This document shows positions 25,915 to 34,785 of a DNA stretch of 64,000 nt, in pieces. Numbering within the stretch: position 1 is the first letter of the stretch; every line of letters begins with the position of its first letter. A model generated the notes under the pieces. That model was given only the letters and a program-made list of their open reading frames with translations. It did no database searches and had not been told where the DNA came from. Position numbers and translations under genes: made by a program. Origin of the DNA: Mesorhizobium sophorae (GTDB lineage Bacteria > Pseudomonadota > Alphaproteobacteria > Rhizobiales > Rhizobiaceae); NCBI RefSeq assembly GCF_002270415.1, contig NZ_NNRI01000022.1:1240001-1304000 (forward strand), written 5' to 3'.

Positions 25915-26982
25915 ATGAAAAAACTGCTTATTGCCCTGATGACCACGACAGCGGCAGTTTCGCTGGCGGCGTCCGCAGAGGCAGCCGACAAATTGAAGGC
26001 TTGCTGGGTCTACACCGGCCCGATCGGTGATTTCGGCTATTCCTACCAGCACGACCAGGGCCGTCTCGAGGTGGAGAAGGCGCTCGGCGACAAGGTCGAA
26101 ACCGCTTATCTCGAAAACGTCTCCGAAGGCCCCGATGCCGACCGTGCGTTCGAGCGGCTGGCGCGCGAAGGCTGCAAGATCATCTTCGGCACCTCCTTCG
26201 GCTTCATGGACCCGGAAGTGAAGGTCGCCAAGAAATTCCCCAAGGTGATGTTCGAGCACGCAACCGGCTACAAGACCGGTGACAATCTCGGCATCTACAA
26301 TGCGCGTTTCTATGAAGGCCGCTATGTGCTCGGCCAGATCGCCGCCAAGGAATCGAAGGCCGGCGTTGCCGGCTACATCGTTTCCTTCCCAATCCCCGAA
26401 GTCGTGATGGGCATCAATTCCTTCATGCTCGGCGCACAGTCGATCAACCCGAACTTCAAGGCCAAGATCGTCTGGGTGAACTCGTGGTTCGATCCGGGCA
26501 AGGAAGCCGACGCCGCCAAGGCGCTGTTCGACCAGGGCGCCGACATCGTCGTCCAGCACACCGATTCGACCGCTGCCCTGCAGGTGGCCGAGGAGCGCAA
26601 GCTGCACGGCTTCGGCCAGTCCTCCGACATGATCAAGTTCGCGCCGAACGCGCAGCTGACCTCGCTCACCGACGAATGGGGTCCGTACTACATCAGCCGA
26701 GTCCAGGCGGCCCTCGACGGCACCTGGAAGCCTGACAATGTCTGGCTCGGCATCAAGGACGGCGCGGTCAAGCTCGCCCCCTTCACCAACATGCCCGACG
26801 ACGTGAAGGCGATGGCCGAAGCCACCGAGAAGAAAATCGCCGGCGGCTGGAATCCCTTCACCGGACCGGTCGCAAAGCAGGACGGCACGCCGTGGTTGAA
26901 GGATGGCGAGGTCGCCGATGACGGCACGCTGCTCGGCATGAACTTCTACGTGAAGGGCGTTGACGACAAGCTGCCGCAGTAA
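25915..26982 (+). CDS. BMP-family substrate-binding protein (nucleoside type)
   Basis: 355 residues. The signal peptide MKKLLIALMTTTAAVSLAAS is cleaved after SAEAA; there is no lipobox, so the protein is periplasmic rather than a lipoprotein like PnrA/BmpA. The fold begins KLKACWVYTGPIGDFGYSYQ with the family GxxGDxG(F/Y) loop; then FERLAREGCKIIFGTSFGFM and DIVVQHTDSTAALQVAEERK. The family binds purine or other nucleosides, which fits the two RbsC-like permeases. ATG at 25915 with AGAGAGGT. A bidirectional terminator ends the operon. Confidence 0.9.
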   Translation: MKKLLIALMTTTAAVSLAASAEAADKLKACWVYTGPIGDFGYSYQHDQGRLEVEKALGDKVETAYLENVSEGPDADRAFERLAREGCKIIFGTSFGFMDPEVKVAKKFPKVMFEHATGYKTGDNLGIYNARFYEGRYVLGQIAAKESKAGVAGYIVSFPIPEVVMGINSFMLGAQSINPNFKAKIVWVNSWFDPGKEADAAKALFDQGADIVVQHTDSTAALQVAEERKLHGFGQSSDMIKFAPNAQLTSLTDEWGPYYISRVQAALDGTWKPDNVWLGIKDGAVKLAPFTNMPDDVKAMAEATEKKIAGGWNPFTGPVAKQDGTPWLKDGEVADDGTLLGMNFYVKGVDDKLPQ

Positions 26983-27008
26983 GCGGCGCGAGATACCAAA
27001 AAGGAAAG

Positions 27009-27031
27009 GGGCGCCGCAGGGCGCCCTTTTT
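27009..27031. terminator. Bidirectional terminator after the BMP operon
   Basis: GGGCGCC GCAG GGCGCCC followed by TTTTT on the plus strand; on the other strand it is followed by CTTTCCTTTTT. It serves both the BMP operon and the convergent acyltransferase gene. Confidence 0.85.
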
Positions 27032-28137
27032 CATTCGGCGGGTTGCGTCGCGGCCTGGGTGCGACGAAACCTCGCCAAGCCGACATCGACCGCGCGGCCC
27101 AGCCAAATCCTGAGCAGCCGCTGCGCCGGTCGCTCGCAGGTGCGCCAGATCGCCCAGGAAACAAGGAGCATGAGTGCGGTGCAGCCAAAGGCAGCAAACC
27201 ATTTGCCGACCAGGGGAACTGCGGCGTTGATGGCGAGGTAGCCGATGTTCTGGTGCAGGAGGTAGAGCGGATAGGTCAGCCCACCCAGCGCCAGGGTGAG
27301 CGCCGATGACCGCAGACGATGGCGCAACAGGACCGCGCCGATCAAGGCCGCGTGCATGACGACATTGGCAACGACGAGATTGGCCGACGAAACGGCGATG
27401 CCATAGTGATCCTGCATCCAGTGCTGCGTCACGGACAGTGTGCCGCATGAGATCAGGAACGATGCCGCGAGCAGCAGCAAGGCCGGCAGGGAACCGCCAT
27501 GTGCGTGGAGGTGGTGGACCAGCACGCCGGCGGCGAAGAATGGCGCGAACTCTGTGATAAACAACAGTCTGGCCGCGCCGCTGCCAAGGAAGAATTCGTT
27601 CAAGGCCGAGATCGCCAGCCAGATGAAGATCAATTCCAGCTTGTGTCTCTGGAACAGCCCGGTGAACAGGGCCAGCGTCACCCAACCGTAGAAAACCAGT
27701 TCAAGAACGATCGACCAGTAGACGCCATCGACGAAGGGCTGGCCGAAGGCTGGCGCGAACATCGTCAGATTGGCGCCATACTGGGCGAACGAGGCCGGAA
27801 GCAGCGGTGTGCCGGCAAGCACGACAATCGCGAAAGTGATCGTCATGCAGAGCAGGAAACCCGGATAGAGGCGAACGAAACGTGCGATCGCGAACTGGTC
27901 CCAGCGGCGGTTTTCCGCCGACCAGGCAATGACAAAACCGCTGATCAGAAAGAACAGATTGACGCCGAGATAGCCATGGATGGCGAACGGTGCTGCACGT
28001 GGATACCCCTCGCCAAGGAAGCCTTCAGCGGCCGCGCCGCGAAAGAAATAGTGGAAGAGCACGACCGCCAGCGCCGCCGTCAGCCTGAGCAGGTCCAGCG
28101 TCGCGATGTGATCCTGGCTGGCAGGTCTGACGTCCAT
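27031..28137 (-). CDS. Acyltransferase 3 family membrane protein
   Basis: 368 residues with about ten membrane helices. The start HIATLDLLRLTAALAVVLFHYF has the conserved R-x10-H pattern of the acyltransferase 3 / OafA family, followed by GYLGVNLFFLISGFVIAWSA and FAIARFVRLYPGFLLCMTIT. Such proteins O-acylate sugars of lipopolysaccharide, exopolysaccharide or Nod-factor-like oligosaccharides; the target is not visible here. No C-terminal SGNH domain is fused. The gene is isolated on its strand; rimO lies 99 bp upstream of no shared transcript. Confidence 0.85.
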   Translation of the reverse strand: MDVRPASQDHIATLDLLRLTAALAVVLFHYFFRGAAAEGFLGEGYPRAAPFAIHGYLGVNLFFLISGFVIAWSAENRRWDQFAIARFVRLYPGFLLCMTITFAIVVLAGTPLLPASFAQYGANLTMFAPAFGQPFVDGVYWSIVLELVFYGWVTLALFTGLFQRHKLELIFIWLAISALNEFFLGSGAARLLFITEFAPFFAAGVLVHHLHAHGGSLPALLLLAASFLISCGTLSVTQHWMQDHYGIAVSSANLVVANVVMHAALIGAVLLRHRLRSSALTLALGGLTYPLYLLHQNIGYLAINAAVPLVGKWFAAFGCTALMLLVSWAIWRTCERPAQRLLRIWLGRAVDVGLARFRRTQAATQPAE

Positions 28138-28236
28138 CCGAATTTCCGCATTTACGGTCTGGAAACCATACTGCGGATCGCGGCTGAACGGGTTAAGCGA
28201 GCTGAACTATCGCCAGGTGTAGTAAATACGGCAGCG

Positions 28237-29550
28237 TCAGACCGCCGAACCGTAGAGGTCATAGGCATCGGCGCGGTCGATCTTGACAGTGACGATGTCG
28301 CCGGCGCGCAGCGGACGGCGCGACTGGATATGCACCGAGCCGTCGATCTCGGGCGCGTCGTATTTGGTGCGGCCCTTTGCCGATGTGCCGTGCGCTTCGT
28401 CGATCAGCACCGGCAGGCGCTTGCCGACCTTCTTGGCCAGCTGTGTCGCCGAGATCTTCTGCTGGCGCTGCATGAAGCGATGCCAGCGCGCTTCCTTGAT
28501 CTCTTGCGGGACCTGTTCGAGACCGAGGTCGTTGGAGCGGGCGCCCCGGACCGGCTCGTATTTGAAGCAGCCGGCGCGGTCGATCTTGGCCTCGTCGAGC
28601 CAGTCGAGCAGCATTTCGAAATCGTCGTCCGTCTCGCCGGGAAAGCCGACGATGAAGGTCGAACGGATGGCGAGATCCGGGCAGACCTCGCGCCAGCCGC
28701 GGATGCGCTCGAGCGTCTTCTCACCATGGGCGGGCCGGCGCATGTTCTTCAGCACCTGCGGCGAAGCATGCTGGAACGGGATGTCGAGATAGGGAAGGAT
28801 CTTGCCGTCGGCCATCAGCGGGATGACGTCGGCGACATGCGGGTAGGGGTAGACGTAGTGCATGCGCACCCAGATGCCGAGCTTGCCCAGTTCCTCGGAA
28901 AGATCGAGGAATTTCGCCCGCACTTCACGGTCGCCGAACACGCTGGTCTGGTACTTGATGTCGATGCCGTAGGCGCTGGTGTCCTGCGAGATGACGAGGA
29001 TCTCCTTGACGCCGGCCTTGGCCAGTTTCTCGGCCTCGCGCAGCACGTCAGCCGCGGGCCGCGAGACGAGGTCGCCACGCAACGCCGGGATGATGCAGAA
29101 GGTGCAGCGGTTGTTGCAGCCTTCAGAAATCTTGAGATAGGCGTAGTGGCGCGGGGTCAGCTTGACGCCTTGCGGCGGCAGCAGGTCGATATAGGGATCG
29201 TGCGAAGGGGGCGCCGCTTCGTGAACGGCGGCCATCACGCTCTCATAGGCCTGCGGCCCGGTGATCGCCAGCACATTGGGGTGCCTCTCGCGAATGACGT
29301 CCGGCTCCGCACCAAGGCAGCCGGTGACGATGACCCTGCCGTTTTCCGAAAGCGCGGAGCCAATGGCGTTGAGCGACTCGTCGCGGGCGGAATCGAGAAA
29401 GCCGCAGGTGTTGACCACGACAAGGTCGGCGCCGTCATGCTTGCGTGCGATCTCGTAGCCCTCGGCGCGCAGGCGCGTGATGATGCGTTCCGAATCGACA
29501 AGGGCTTTCGGGCATCCAAGACTGACAAAACTCACGCGAGGAGCGGACAT
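28237..29550 (-). CDS. rimO: Ribosomal protein S12 methylthiotransferase
   Basis: 437 residues. N-terminal UPF0004 domain with cluster cysteines (VSLGCPKALVDSE, VVNTCGFLDSARDES, VTGCLG), a radical SAM core with the CxxxCxxC motif in SEGCNNRCTFCIIPALRGDL, and a C-terminal TRAM domain ending AGDIVTVKIDRADAYDLYG. RimO adds a methylthio group to an Asp of ribosomal protein S12, using two 4Fe-4S clusters. GCPKALVDSE distinguishes RimO from MiaB. ATG with no adjacent cotranscribed partner evident. Confidence 0.95.
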   Translation of the reverse strand: MSAPRVSFVSLGCPKALVDSERIITRLRAEGYEIARKHDGADLVVVNTCGFLDSARDESLNAIGSALSENGRVIVTGCLGAEPDVIRERHPNVLAITGPQAYESVMAAVHEAAPPSHDPYIDLLPPQGVKLTPRHYAYLKISEGCNNRCTFCIIPALRGDLVSRPAADVLREAEKLAKAGVKEILVISQDTSAYGIDIKYQTSVFGDREVRAKFLDLSEELGKLGIWVRMHYVYPYPHVADVIPLMADGKILPYLDIPFQHASPQVLKNMRRPAHGEKTLERIRGWREVCPDLAIRSTFIVGFPGETDDDFEMLLDWLDEAKIDRAGCFKYEPVRGARSNDLGLEQVPQEIKEARWHRFMQRQQKISATQLAKKVGKRLPVLIDEAHGTSAKGRTKYDAPEIDGSVHIQSRRPLRAGDIVTVKIDRADAYDLYGSAV

Positions 29551-29697
29551 ATAGGGTTTCCGGGCTTTTCAGGATTGCCGGCGCAGTACCACACTTATTG
29601 CGGCATTGGTATGGGCACGCCTTCGATGCGGCAAAACGCACGGCGACTGCGCTTGCGACCATGCTCTTCCGAATCGAAGACGCAGCCGGCAGGCGCC

Positions 29698-30357
29698 TCA
29701 GCTGACCACGTTGTTGACATGCGGCCAGACTTCCACCGCACCGCGGTAGACCATGTCCACGGCCACATAGAGAATGATCAGCAGGCCGATATAGGCGATC
29801 CAGCGGTGGCGATGCAGCAGCTTGGCAATGAAAGTCGCGGCGAGCCCCATCAGTGCGATCGACAGCACAAGGCCGATCACCAACACCGGAAAATGATCGC
29901 GCGCGGCGCCCGCGACCGCCAGCACGTTGTCGAGCGACATCGACACGTCAGCGACGACGATCTGCAACGCTGCCTGGCCGAGCGTCTTGCGCTTGGTTTT
30001 GCCGGCCACCATCTTGTCGCTGTTGAGATCGGAGTTCGACAGCGCCTCGGTCGCTTCCAGCTCATCGGCATGCGATGTGCGCAGCTCGCGGTACATCTTC
30101 CAGCAGACCCACAGCAGCAGGATGCCGCCGGCCAGCAGCAGGCCGACGATCGCCAGCAGCTTGATGGTAACCGCGGCAAAGCCGATGCGCAGCACCGTTG
30201 CCGCCAGCACGCCGATGAGGATCGCCTTCTTGCGTTGTTCGGCCGGCAGGCCGGCAGCGGCAAGGCCGATGACGATCGCATTGTCGCCAGCAAGCACGAG
30301 GTCGATGGCGATGACCTGGAGCAAGGCGGTCAGGCTGGCAGCGCTGAAAATGTCCAT
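29698..30357 (-). CDS. TerC family integral membrane protein
   Basis: 219 residues with about six to seven helices. The two TerC/YjbE signatures are present: DLVLAGDNAIVIGLAAAGLP in the first helix and IVVADVSMSLDNVLAVAGAA in the fourth; the buried Asp/Asn residues in these are the proposed metal-binding site. The family is linked to tellurite resistance and to manganese or other metal export. A polar loop with lysines separates the halves. Inner membrane. No neighbouring ter genes, so a general metal-homeostasis role is more likely than tellurite resistance. Confidence 0.87.
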   Translation of the reverse strand: MDIFSAASLTALLQVIAIDLVLAGDNAIVIGLAAAGLPAEQRKKAILIGVLAATVLRIGFAAVTIKLLAIVGLLLAGGILLLWVCWKMYRELRTSHADELEATEALSNSDLNSDKMVAGKTKRKTLGQAALQIVVADVSMSLDNVLAVAGAARDHFPVLVIGLVLSIALMGLAATFIAKLLHRHRWIAYIGLLIILYVAVDMVYRGAVEVWPHVNNVVS

Positions 30358-30544
30358 CGACCGGAAGCCCTTGCTGATTTGCCGAGTGTTCGTCGATTAT
30401 TCAGGACGGCCCTAACTTGGTGGTCCCTTGGCGTCAAGGGATCACTCACGGCGACGTGATCAAACCATCTTTGCACTGAAGCCGCGTTGCGGGAGCGGCC
30501 GCGCGCGCCCGCAGCCGGGCAGAACCACCGCGGCCGGCTGCCAA

Positions 30545-30955
30545 TCAATCGTAGAGATTATACTTTGCCCAATCGGCTTCCGGAATCTCGTCGCCGATCC
30601 GATAGCGGAGCTGCAAAACCACCATATGGTCGGGCGCCGTCTGGCACTTGAATTTCAGCCGGTACCATTGCCCCTTGCTGCGAAACGCGGCACCCGGACT
30701 TCTGATCGCATCGGCGCCCATCTCGGGCGTCGCGAAGGCGTAGGCTACGACGCGATCCGCCTTGAACTTGCGATCGTCGTGAGTGATCCGGTCGAGCACT
30801 TCGGCGTCACAACGCTGTTCAAGGCGGGTTTGGGGATCGAGTTTCAACAGACCGGCGCGCAAGGCATTGTCCATTGCGTTGGCCGGGAAACCCAGTGTCA
30901 CGGACGCAAAACCCAGTGTCACGGACGCCAGGGCCATTATGCAGAGCTTCTTCAT
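30545..30955 (-). CDS. DUF930 exported protein
   Basis: 136 residues. The DUF930 domain is seen as LKLDPQTRLEQRCDAEVLDR, RVVAYAFATP, GQWYRLKFKCQTAPDHMVVL and the strongly conserved end YRIGDEIPEADWAKYNLYD. Two cysteines probably form a disulfide. The signal peptide contains an exact in-frame 21-bp tandem duplication that yields ASVTLGFASVTLGF. Function unknown; the family is typical of Rhizobiales. ATG at 30955 (MKKLCIMAL) is chosen because lysines directly precede the hydrophobic core. Confidence 0.82.
   Translation of the reverse strand: MKKLCIMALASVTLGFASVTLGFPANAMDNALRAGLLKLDPQTRLEQRCDAEVLDRITHDDRKFKADRVVAYAFATPEMGADAIRSPGAAFRSKGQWYRLKFKCQTAPDHMVVLQLRYRIGDEIPEADWAKYNLYD
30888..30928. repeat. 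21-bp tandem duplication in the DUF930 signal peptide
   Basis: Two copies of AAACCCAGTGTCACGGACGC (30888-30907 and 30909-30928) with a period of 21 bp, keeping the reading frame and doubling the ASVTLGF segment of the signal peptide. Confidence 0.9.
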
Positions 30956-31029
30956 GGGTGGGACAAGCATCATATTTTACCGGAAAAATCAACCAAGGGG
31001 AGGGCCCCGAAGCCTGCAGGACCCTTCAA

Positions 31030-31728
31030 TCAAATGGCCGGTTCGTTCAAAATTGCGTGTCGAGATTCATCATGCGATGGTTGCGGCCAACGGACCAACG
31101 AGGCACGGCCGGCATCCGTGAGATCGTAGAGGCCGCGGTCGACGCGCGCGAACCAGCCATAGACATTGTGCCGCAGAATCTTCGGCGCGATCGGCGTCAG
31201 CGCCGTCAGATCGCGCGGGCGCTTGGGTCCGTCCGCCATGGCGGCGGCGCAGGCAAGCGCGCTTTGGCGATAGGCGGTCATGATCGGATTGCGCGATCCT
31301 CCTCCCGCAACGGGATCGCCGCGGCGGCGCTGGTGCTCGTCGACCAGGCGAGAGCGCCGCCGCGCATTCTTGCGCGGCGCCACGGCGATCGGGCTGAGAA
31401 GCACCTCGACCCGGTCGCTCGCGGTCACGCCAAGCAAGCCGAAGCCAAGCCGGCGGCAGAGATTGCGAAACCGCGCATCGCTTTCGCGTCCCTTGCCCCG
31501 GGCCGACATGCGCGCGGCCAGCCATAGCTCGTCGCAGGACGTCGCGCGGTCCACGCCCTGCAGCACGAGTTCAAGATTGAACTGCAGCTTCAGTTCGCAG
31601 ATGACGACGATGGGCGGCTCTCCGTCGCGCAACGCGACGATGTCGCAGCCACCGATCTCACCCTTCACGACGAAGTCGAGGCCTTCGAGGAACCGCTTCA
31701 CCGGCGCATAAAGTGAGGTCTCGTTCAT
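31030..31728 (-). CDS. DUF2161 family putative PD-(D/E)XK phosphodiesterase
   Basis: 232 residues. Residues about 15-60 (VKRFLEGLDFVVKGEIGGCD, then VALRDGEPPIVVICELKLQF) show a D-x(n)-ELK arrangement as in PD-(D/E)XK nuclease folds, with the conserved family stretch NLELVLQGVDRATSCDELWL. The C-terminal part looks like a winged helix (RPRDLTALTPIAPKILRHNV, YGWFARVDRGLYDLTDAGRA). Biological role unknown. The start at 31728 (MNETSLYAPVKRFL) is where family similarity begins; a longer in-frame start at 31845 adds a non-conserved leader. Isolated gene. Confidence 0.75.
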   Translation of the reverse strand: MNETSLYAPVKRFLEGLDFVVKGEIGGCDIVALRDGEPPIVVICELKLQFNLELVLQGVDRATSCDELWLAARMSARGKGRESDARFRNLCRRLGFGLLGVTASDRVEVLLSPIAVAPRKNARRRSRLVDEHQRRRGDPVAGGGSRNPIMTAYRQSALACAAAMADGPKRPRDLTALTPIAPKILRHNVYGWFARVDRGLYDLTDAGRASLVRWPQPSHDESRHAILNEPAI

Positions 31729-32083
31729 ACAGAGGAGACTTAGCCGATTCGGCGCAAAAAGCCTTCCTGCCAGCGCACAGCAGGAGACAGCCTCCTTTGC
31801 CGAACAGCTCTCCGTTGAGGACATGGAACCCTGCGAGTTCGACAACGCGGCCTTTGATCATGAAAAGTGGCGCAGCCGTCCGGAAAATTAGAGCCGACTG
31901 ATGTACTAGTGTCGCATCAGTGTCGCAATCGCGCGATAATTAACCAATGCGCGATTGACGAACGCAGCGTGACGCGCGTCCTCCCAAGATGACCCCTCTG
32001 GTCCCTGCCGGTGGGGTTTTCTCTTTCAAAGAACCGTAGTGGCGCTCGCGAAGGTGGCAAACCTGTCTCGACGCCTTACGACG
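31729..32083. other. Intergenic stretch
   Basis: About 355 bp. It contains a possible weak terminator-like hairpin near 31988-32017 (CCCCTCTGG ... CCGGTGGGG then TTTTC, with two mismatches) on the plus strand, although no plus-strand gene precedes it. Otherwise nothing recognisable. Confidence 0.4.
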
Positions 32084-32887
32084 TCAACCTTCCGCTTCAG
32101 TGCTCGGTGCTGCTGGATTAGATCGCTGCCTGCGGGGCTGGAGCGGATAGCCGATCTGACCAAAGTAGGTCGAAGGGACCGGATCATCGACGCCGTACTT
32201 CTCCGGCACCTTGTTGCCGGTGGCATTATAGGTACCGAACATCACGTCGAGGAAGGGCAACTGCCCGGCGAAGTTCTTGTCATAGGCTTCGCGCTGATTG
32301 GCGTGATGCCAGCGATGGAACTGCGGGCTGGCGATCAGCCACTTCAAAGGGCCGAACGAAATCCGCATGTTCGAATGGACCAACATCGTGTGCCAAAAAT
32401 AGATGACCGAAAAGATGGCGATCGAGGCTTCCGAGAACCCGAGGAAAAAGACCGGCGTCAGCGATATTGCCTTCGTGACTATGATGTCGACCGGGTGAGA
32501 GTGGAAAGCACCGAGCCAGTCCAACTCCTTGATGCCGTGATGAATGGCATGGAACTTCCAAAGCGCAGGGATTTTATGAAAGGCGCGATGTGCCCAGTAG
32601 ACGCCGAGATCGGTGATCAGGATGATTTCCGCAACCTGTAGCCAGACGGGCTGACTGCCAACGGCTTGCGTTATCGATTGCGGGACAAGCATGGCAGCGA
32701 GCCCGAGGACACCGGCGGCCATCAAGACGACGGCCGCCTTTACGATGAAGCTGTTGAACAGCAGGTAGATCACATCGACGGTAAAGCCCTCGCGGAGGAT
32801 CTTTTGCGGCCGCTCGGCAAAAAGATGTTCGAACGGAATGAAGATCAGCGCGCAGATCAACAGCGCCTTGATACCGAAGATATCCAT
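32084..32887 (-). CDS. Sterol desaturase / fatty acid hydroxylase family protein
   Basis: 267 residues with about four membrane helices. The di-iron histidine clusters are all present: HRAFHKIPALWKFHAIHHG (HxxxH and HxxHH) and FHRWHHANQREAYDKNFAGQ (HxxHH), with HTMLVHSNMR between. ending PFLDVMFGTYNATGNKVPEK is typical. The family uses a di-iron centre and O2 to hydroxylate or desaturate lipids such as sterols, carotenoids or fatty acids in the inner membrane. Substrate not predictable. No lipid-biosynthesis neighbour is visible. Confidence 0.88.
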   Translation of the reverse strand: MDIFGIKALLICALIFIPFEHLFAERPQKILREGFTVDVIYLLFNSFIVKAAVVLMAAGVLGLAAMLVPQSITQAVGSQPVWLQVAEIILITDLGVYWAHRAFHKIPALWKFHAIHHGIKELDWLGAFHSHPVDIIVTKAISLTPVFFLGFSEASIAIFSVIYFWHTMLVHSNMRISFGPLKWLIASPQFHRWHHANQREAYDKNFAGQLPFLDVMFGTYNATGNKVPEKYGVDDPVPSTYFGQIGYPLQPRRQRSNPAAPSTEAEG

Positions 32888-32945
32888 TCACCCGCCTCTA
32901 TCGCCCTGCCTTCATGTCACCGCGGAAAGCCGGTGATTCGCTAGT

Positions 32946-33869
32946 TTAGCGCGCAAAGCCGCGTTTGATGCGATCGACAACCGCCCTTACCGGGGCGGAT
33001 GCACGCCACGTCGTGCTGGAGGTTATGGCGTCCTGGCGAGCCTGTGCGTCCCGGCTTGCCTTTCGCGCATGTTCAATCTCCTCGACCAGCCGCGAATTGT
33101 CCGAGCGCAGGTGCTCCAGCTCGGCATCGTTTTGCCGCGAGTGCACGCTGGCTATGTGAGACCATAGCTGCCGTTGCCAGCGGTCCAGGGACGTCTCCCG
33201 GTCCAGGGCATGAGGCTGGAGCTGATCCCGGACCGCGGATGCGAGCCTGCCGAGGCCCATGACGGCGACGGTGTCGGGAAGAAACGCCGTCTCATGCTCG
33301 ATGCCGAGATGATCGAGAAAGCGCTCCGCATTGACAATGGCGTCCGCGATCAGGTTGGCGTCGTGGAAGGAAATGATGCAGTCCGGCTTCATAAGCCCGA
33401 GCACGCCGACAAAGTCCGAAAAACAAGCCGTGTTTGTGTGCTCCGCGTCGATCAGCGCGAGCGTCGCCTTGGGCTCGATCGACTGGGGCGGCACATTGGA
33501 GACGTCACTATCGATGGTGGTCAGCTTGGCCATTGCGTCTGACGGAAGCTTGTCCGACAGCAAGGCAACCATCCGGGCCGCCGTGTTGTCAGGGTAGTGA
33601 AAAACCTCGGCACGCTCGTCGGGCTGGGTTGCCGGCCGCAGATCGACCGATATCACCGCCTCGCAGGCCGGATCGATCAAATGCGGCAACAGGCTGCCGC
33701 CGATGTCTGAGCCAACCTCGAGATAGACGTAGCGGCCGAGCGTCGATCGGGCGAAGTTCTGCACGCGCAGGAAACTTGTGCGGTCACTGAGCGTGCTTCC
33801 GGTATCGACCTGGAAAACAGCAATGTCGAGCGTCTCGATCATGCCCATCGCTTGATTGGCGGTTAGCAT
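32946..33869 (-). CDS. Putative SAM-dependent methyltransferase with coiled-coil tail
   Basis: 307 residues. A class I methyltransferase-like core: YVYLEVGSDIGGSLLPHL occupies the motif I position (usually ExGxxxG), ALIDAEHTNTACFSDFVGVL matches the D-x-x-H segment of the Methyltransf_24-like group, and PDCIISFHDANLI the following strand. Residues about 245-295 are a heptad-rich helix (AELEHLRSDNSRLVEEIEHA), then a basic end. Comparable tails occur in enzymes that modify surface glycans. Substrate unknown. Divergent from the TylF-like gene, with a 143-bp shared upstream region. Confidence 0.65.
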   Translation of the reverse strand: MLTANQAMGMIETLDIAVFQVDTGSTLSDRTSFLRVQNFARSTLGRYVYLEVGSDIGGSLLPHLIDPACEAVISVDLRPATQPDERAEVFHYPDNTAARMVALLSDKLPSDAMAKLTTIDSDVSNVPPQSIEPKATLALIDAEHTNTACFSDFVGVLGLMKPDCIISFHDANLIADAIVNAERFLDHLGIEHETAFLPDTVAVMGLGRLASAVRDQLQPHALDRETSLDRWQRQLWSHIASVHSRQNDAELEHLRSDNSRLVEEIEHARKASRDAQARQDAITSSTTWRASAPVRAVVDRIKRGFAR

Positions 33870-34012
33870 TCAGGGGCTCCCATTGGACAATTATTCGCCG
33901 CTCGCTTGCATGGCGCGACTGTTTGAATCGCGCAAATCCTGTTGCACTTCGGCTGGATATCCGCAACAGCGTATTTCGCCATGGAACAGTTGCGCGCCTT
34001 GAAAGGTCGACG

Positions 34013-34771
34013 ATGAACCGCCTCTATACTGATCTCCTGATCAAGATCATCGCCAACACGATCTACGGCTCTGGTTCGCAGGTGATCGATCCGTCGAAAA
34101 TCGGAGAGTCGACCCCCTTCAATCGCGAGGATCGCCTCGTGGGTCGCGATTGGCCGACGGTTGCTCACTCCATGGCGGGCGTCAGGCGCCTGACGAATGT
34201 CCGCGACCTCGTCCAGCGCGTCATCGACGAGAACGTGCCCGGGGATTTGATCGAGACCGGCGTCTGGCGCGGTGGCTGCTGTATCCTGATGAAGGGCGTT
34301 CTGGCCGCCAACGGGATCAAGAACAGGAAGGTATATGTCGCGGACTCGTTCGACGGTTTGCCGCCGCCGGACCCCGAGAATTTTCCGGCCGACCTGGGTG
34401 ACAGGCTGCACGAATACCGGCAGCTGGCTATTGATCAGGCACAGGTCGAATCCAACTTTGCCGCCTATGACTTGCTGGACGACCAGGTGGTCTTCGTCAA
34501 AGGCCTGTTCGGGGACACCTTGCCTAGCCTGAAAGCCGGTCCATTCGCCCTGATTCGACTGGACGGCGATATGTACGAGTCGACGATGGACAGCCTTGAA
34601 GCGATTTATCCAAGGCTGTCCCCCGGCGGGTTCGCGATCATCGACGACATGGCGTTTGGGCCATGCCGGCAAGCGGTCGAGGACTACCGCGCGCGCAACG
34701 GCATCAAAGCCGAGATCCACGAGATAGACTGGACGGGCGGTTGGTGGCAGAAGCCATTGGCTGACAACTGA
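34013..34771 (+). CDS. TylF/MycF-family O-methyltransferase
   Basis: 252 residues. Strong match to the macrocin O-methyltransferase family: GDLIETGVWRGGCCILMKGV is the SAM-binding motif, VYVADSFDGLPPPDP follows, and RLDGDMYESTMDSLEAIYPR and GGFAIIDDMAFGPCRQAVED carry the metal-binding Asp residues. Members O-methylate sugar hydroxyls, in antibiotics or in surface polysaccharides. Cytosolic. The ATG at 34013 follows GAAAGGT. It lies 14 bp upstream of the glycosyltransferase fusion gene on the same strand, so a shared transcript and a shared glycan target are likely. Confidence 0.87.
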   Translation: MNRLYTDLLIKIIANTIYGSGSQVIDPSKIGESTPFNREDRLVGRDWPTVAHSMAGVRRLTNVRDLVQRVIDENVPGDLIETGVWRGGCCILMKGVLAANGIKNRKVYVADSFDGLPPPDPENFPADLGDRLHEYRQLAIDQAQVESNFAAYDLLDDQVVFVKGLFGDTLPSLKAGPFALIRLDGDMYESTMDSLEAIYPRLSPGGFAIIDDMAFGPCRQAVEDYRARNGIKAEIHEIDWTGGWWQKPLADN

Positions 34772-34785
34772 GCCACGGAATCGCG

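Noticed and set aside
27499..30459. 986-codon plus-strand open frame
   Set aside because: It lies antisense to the acyltransferase, rimO and terC genes, all of which have clear family motifs; the frame is open only because of high GC.
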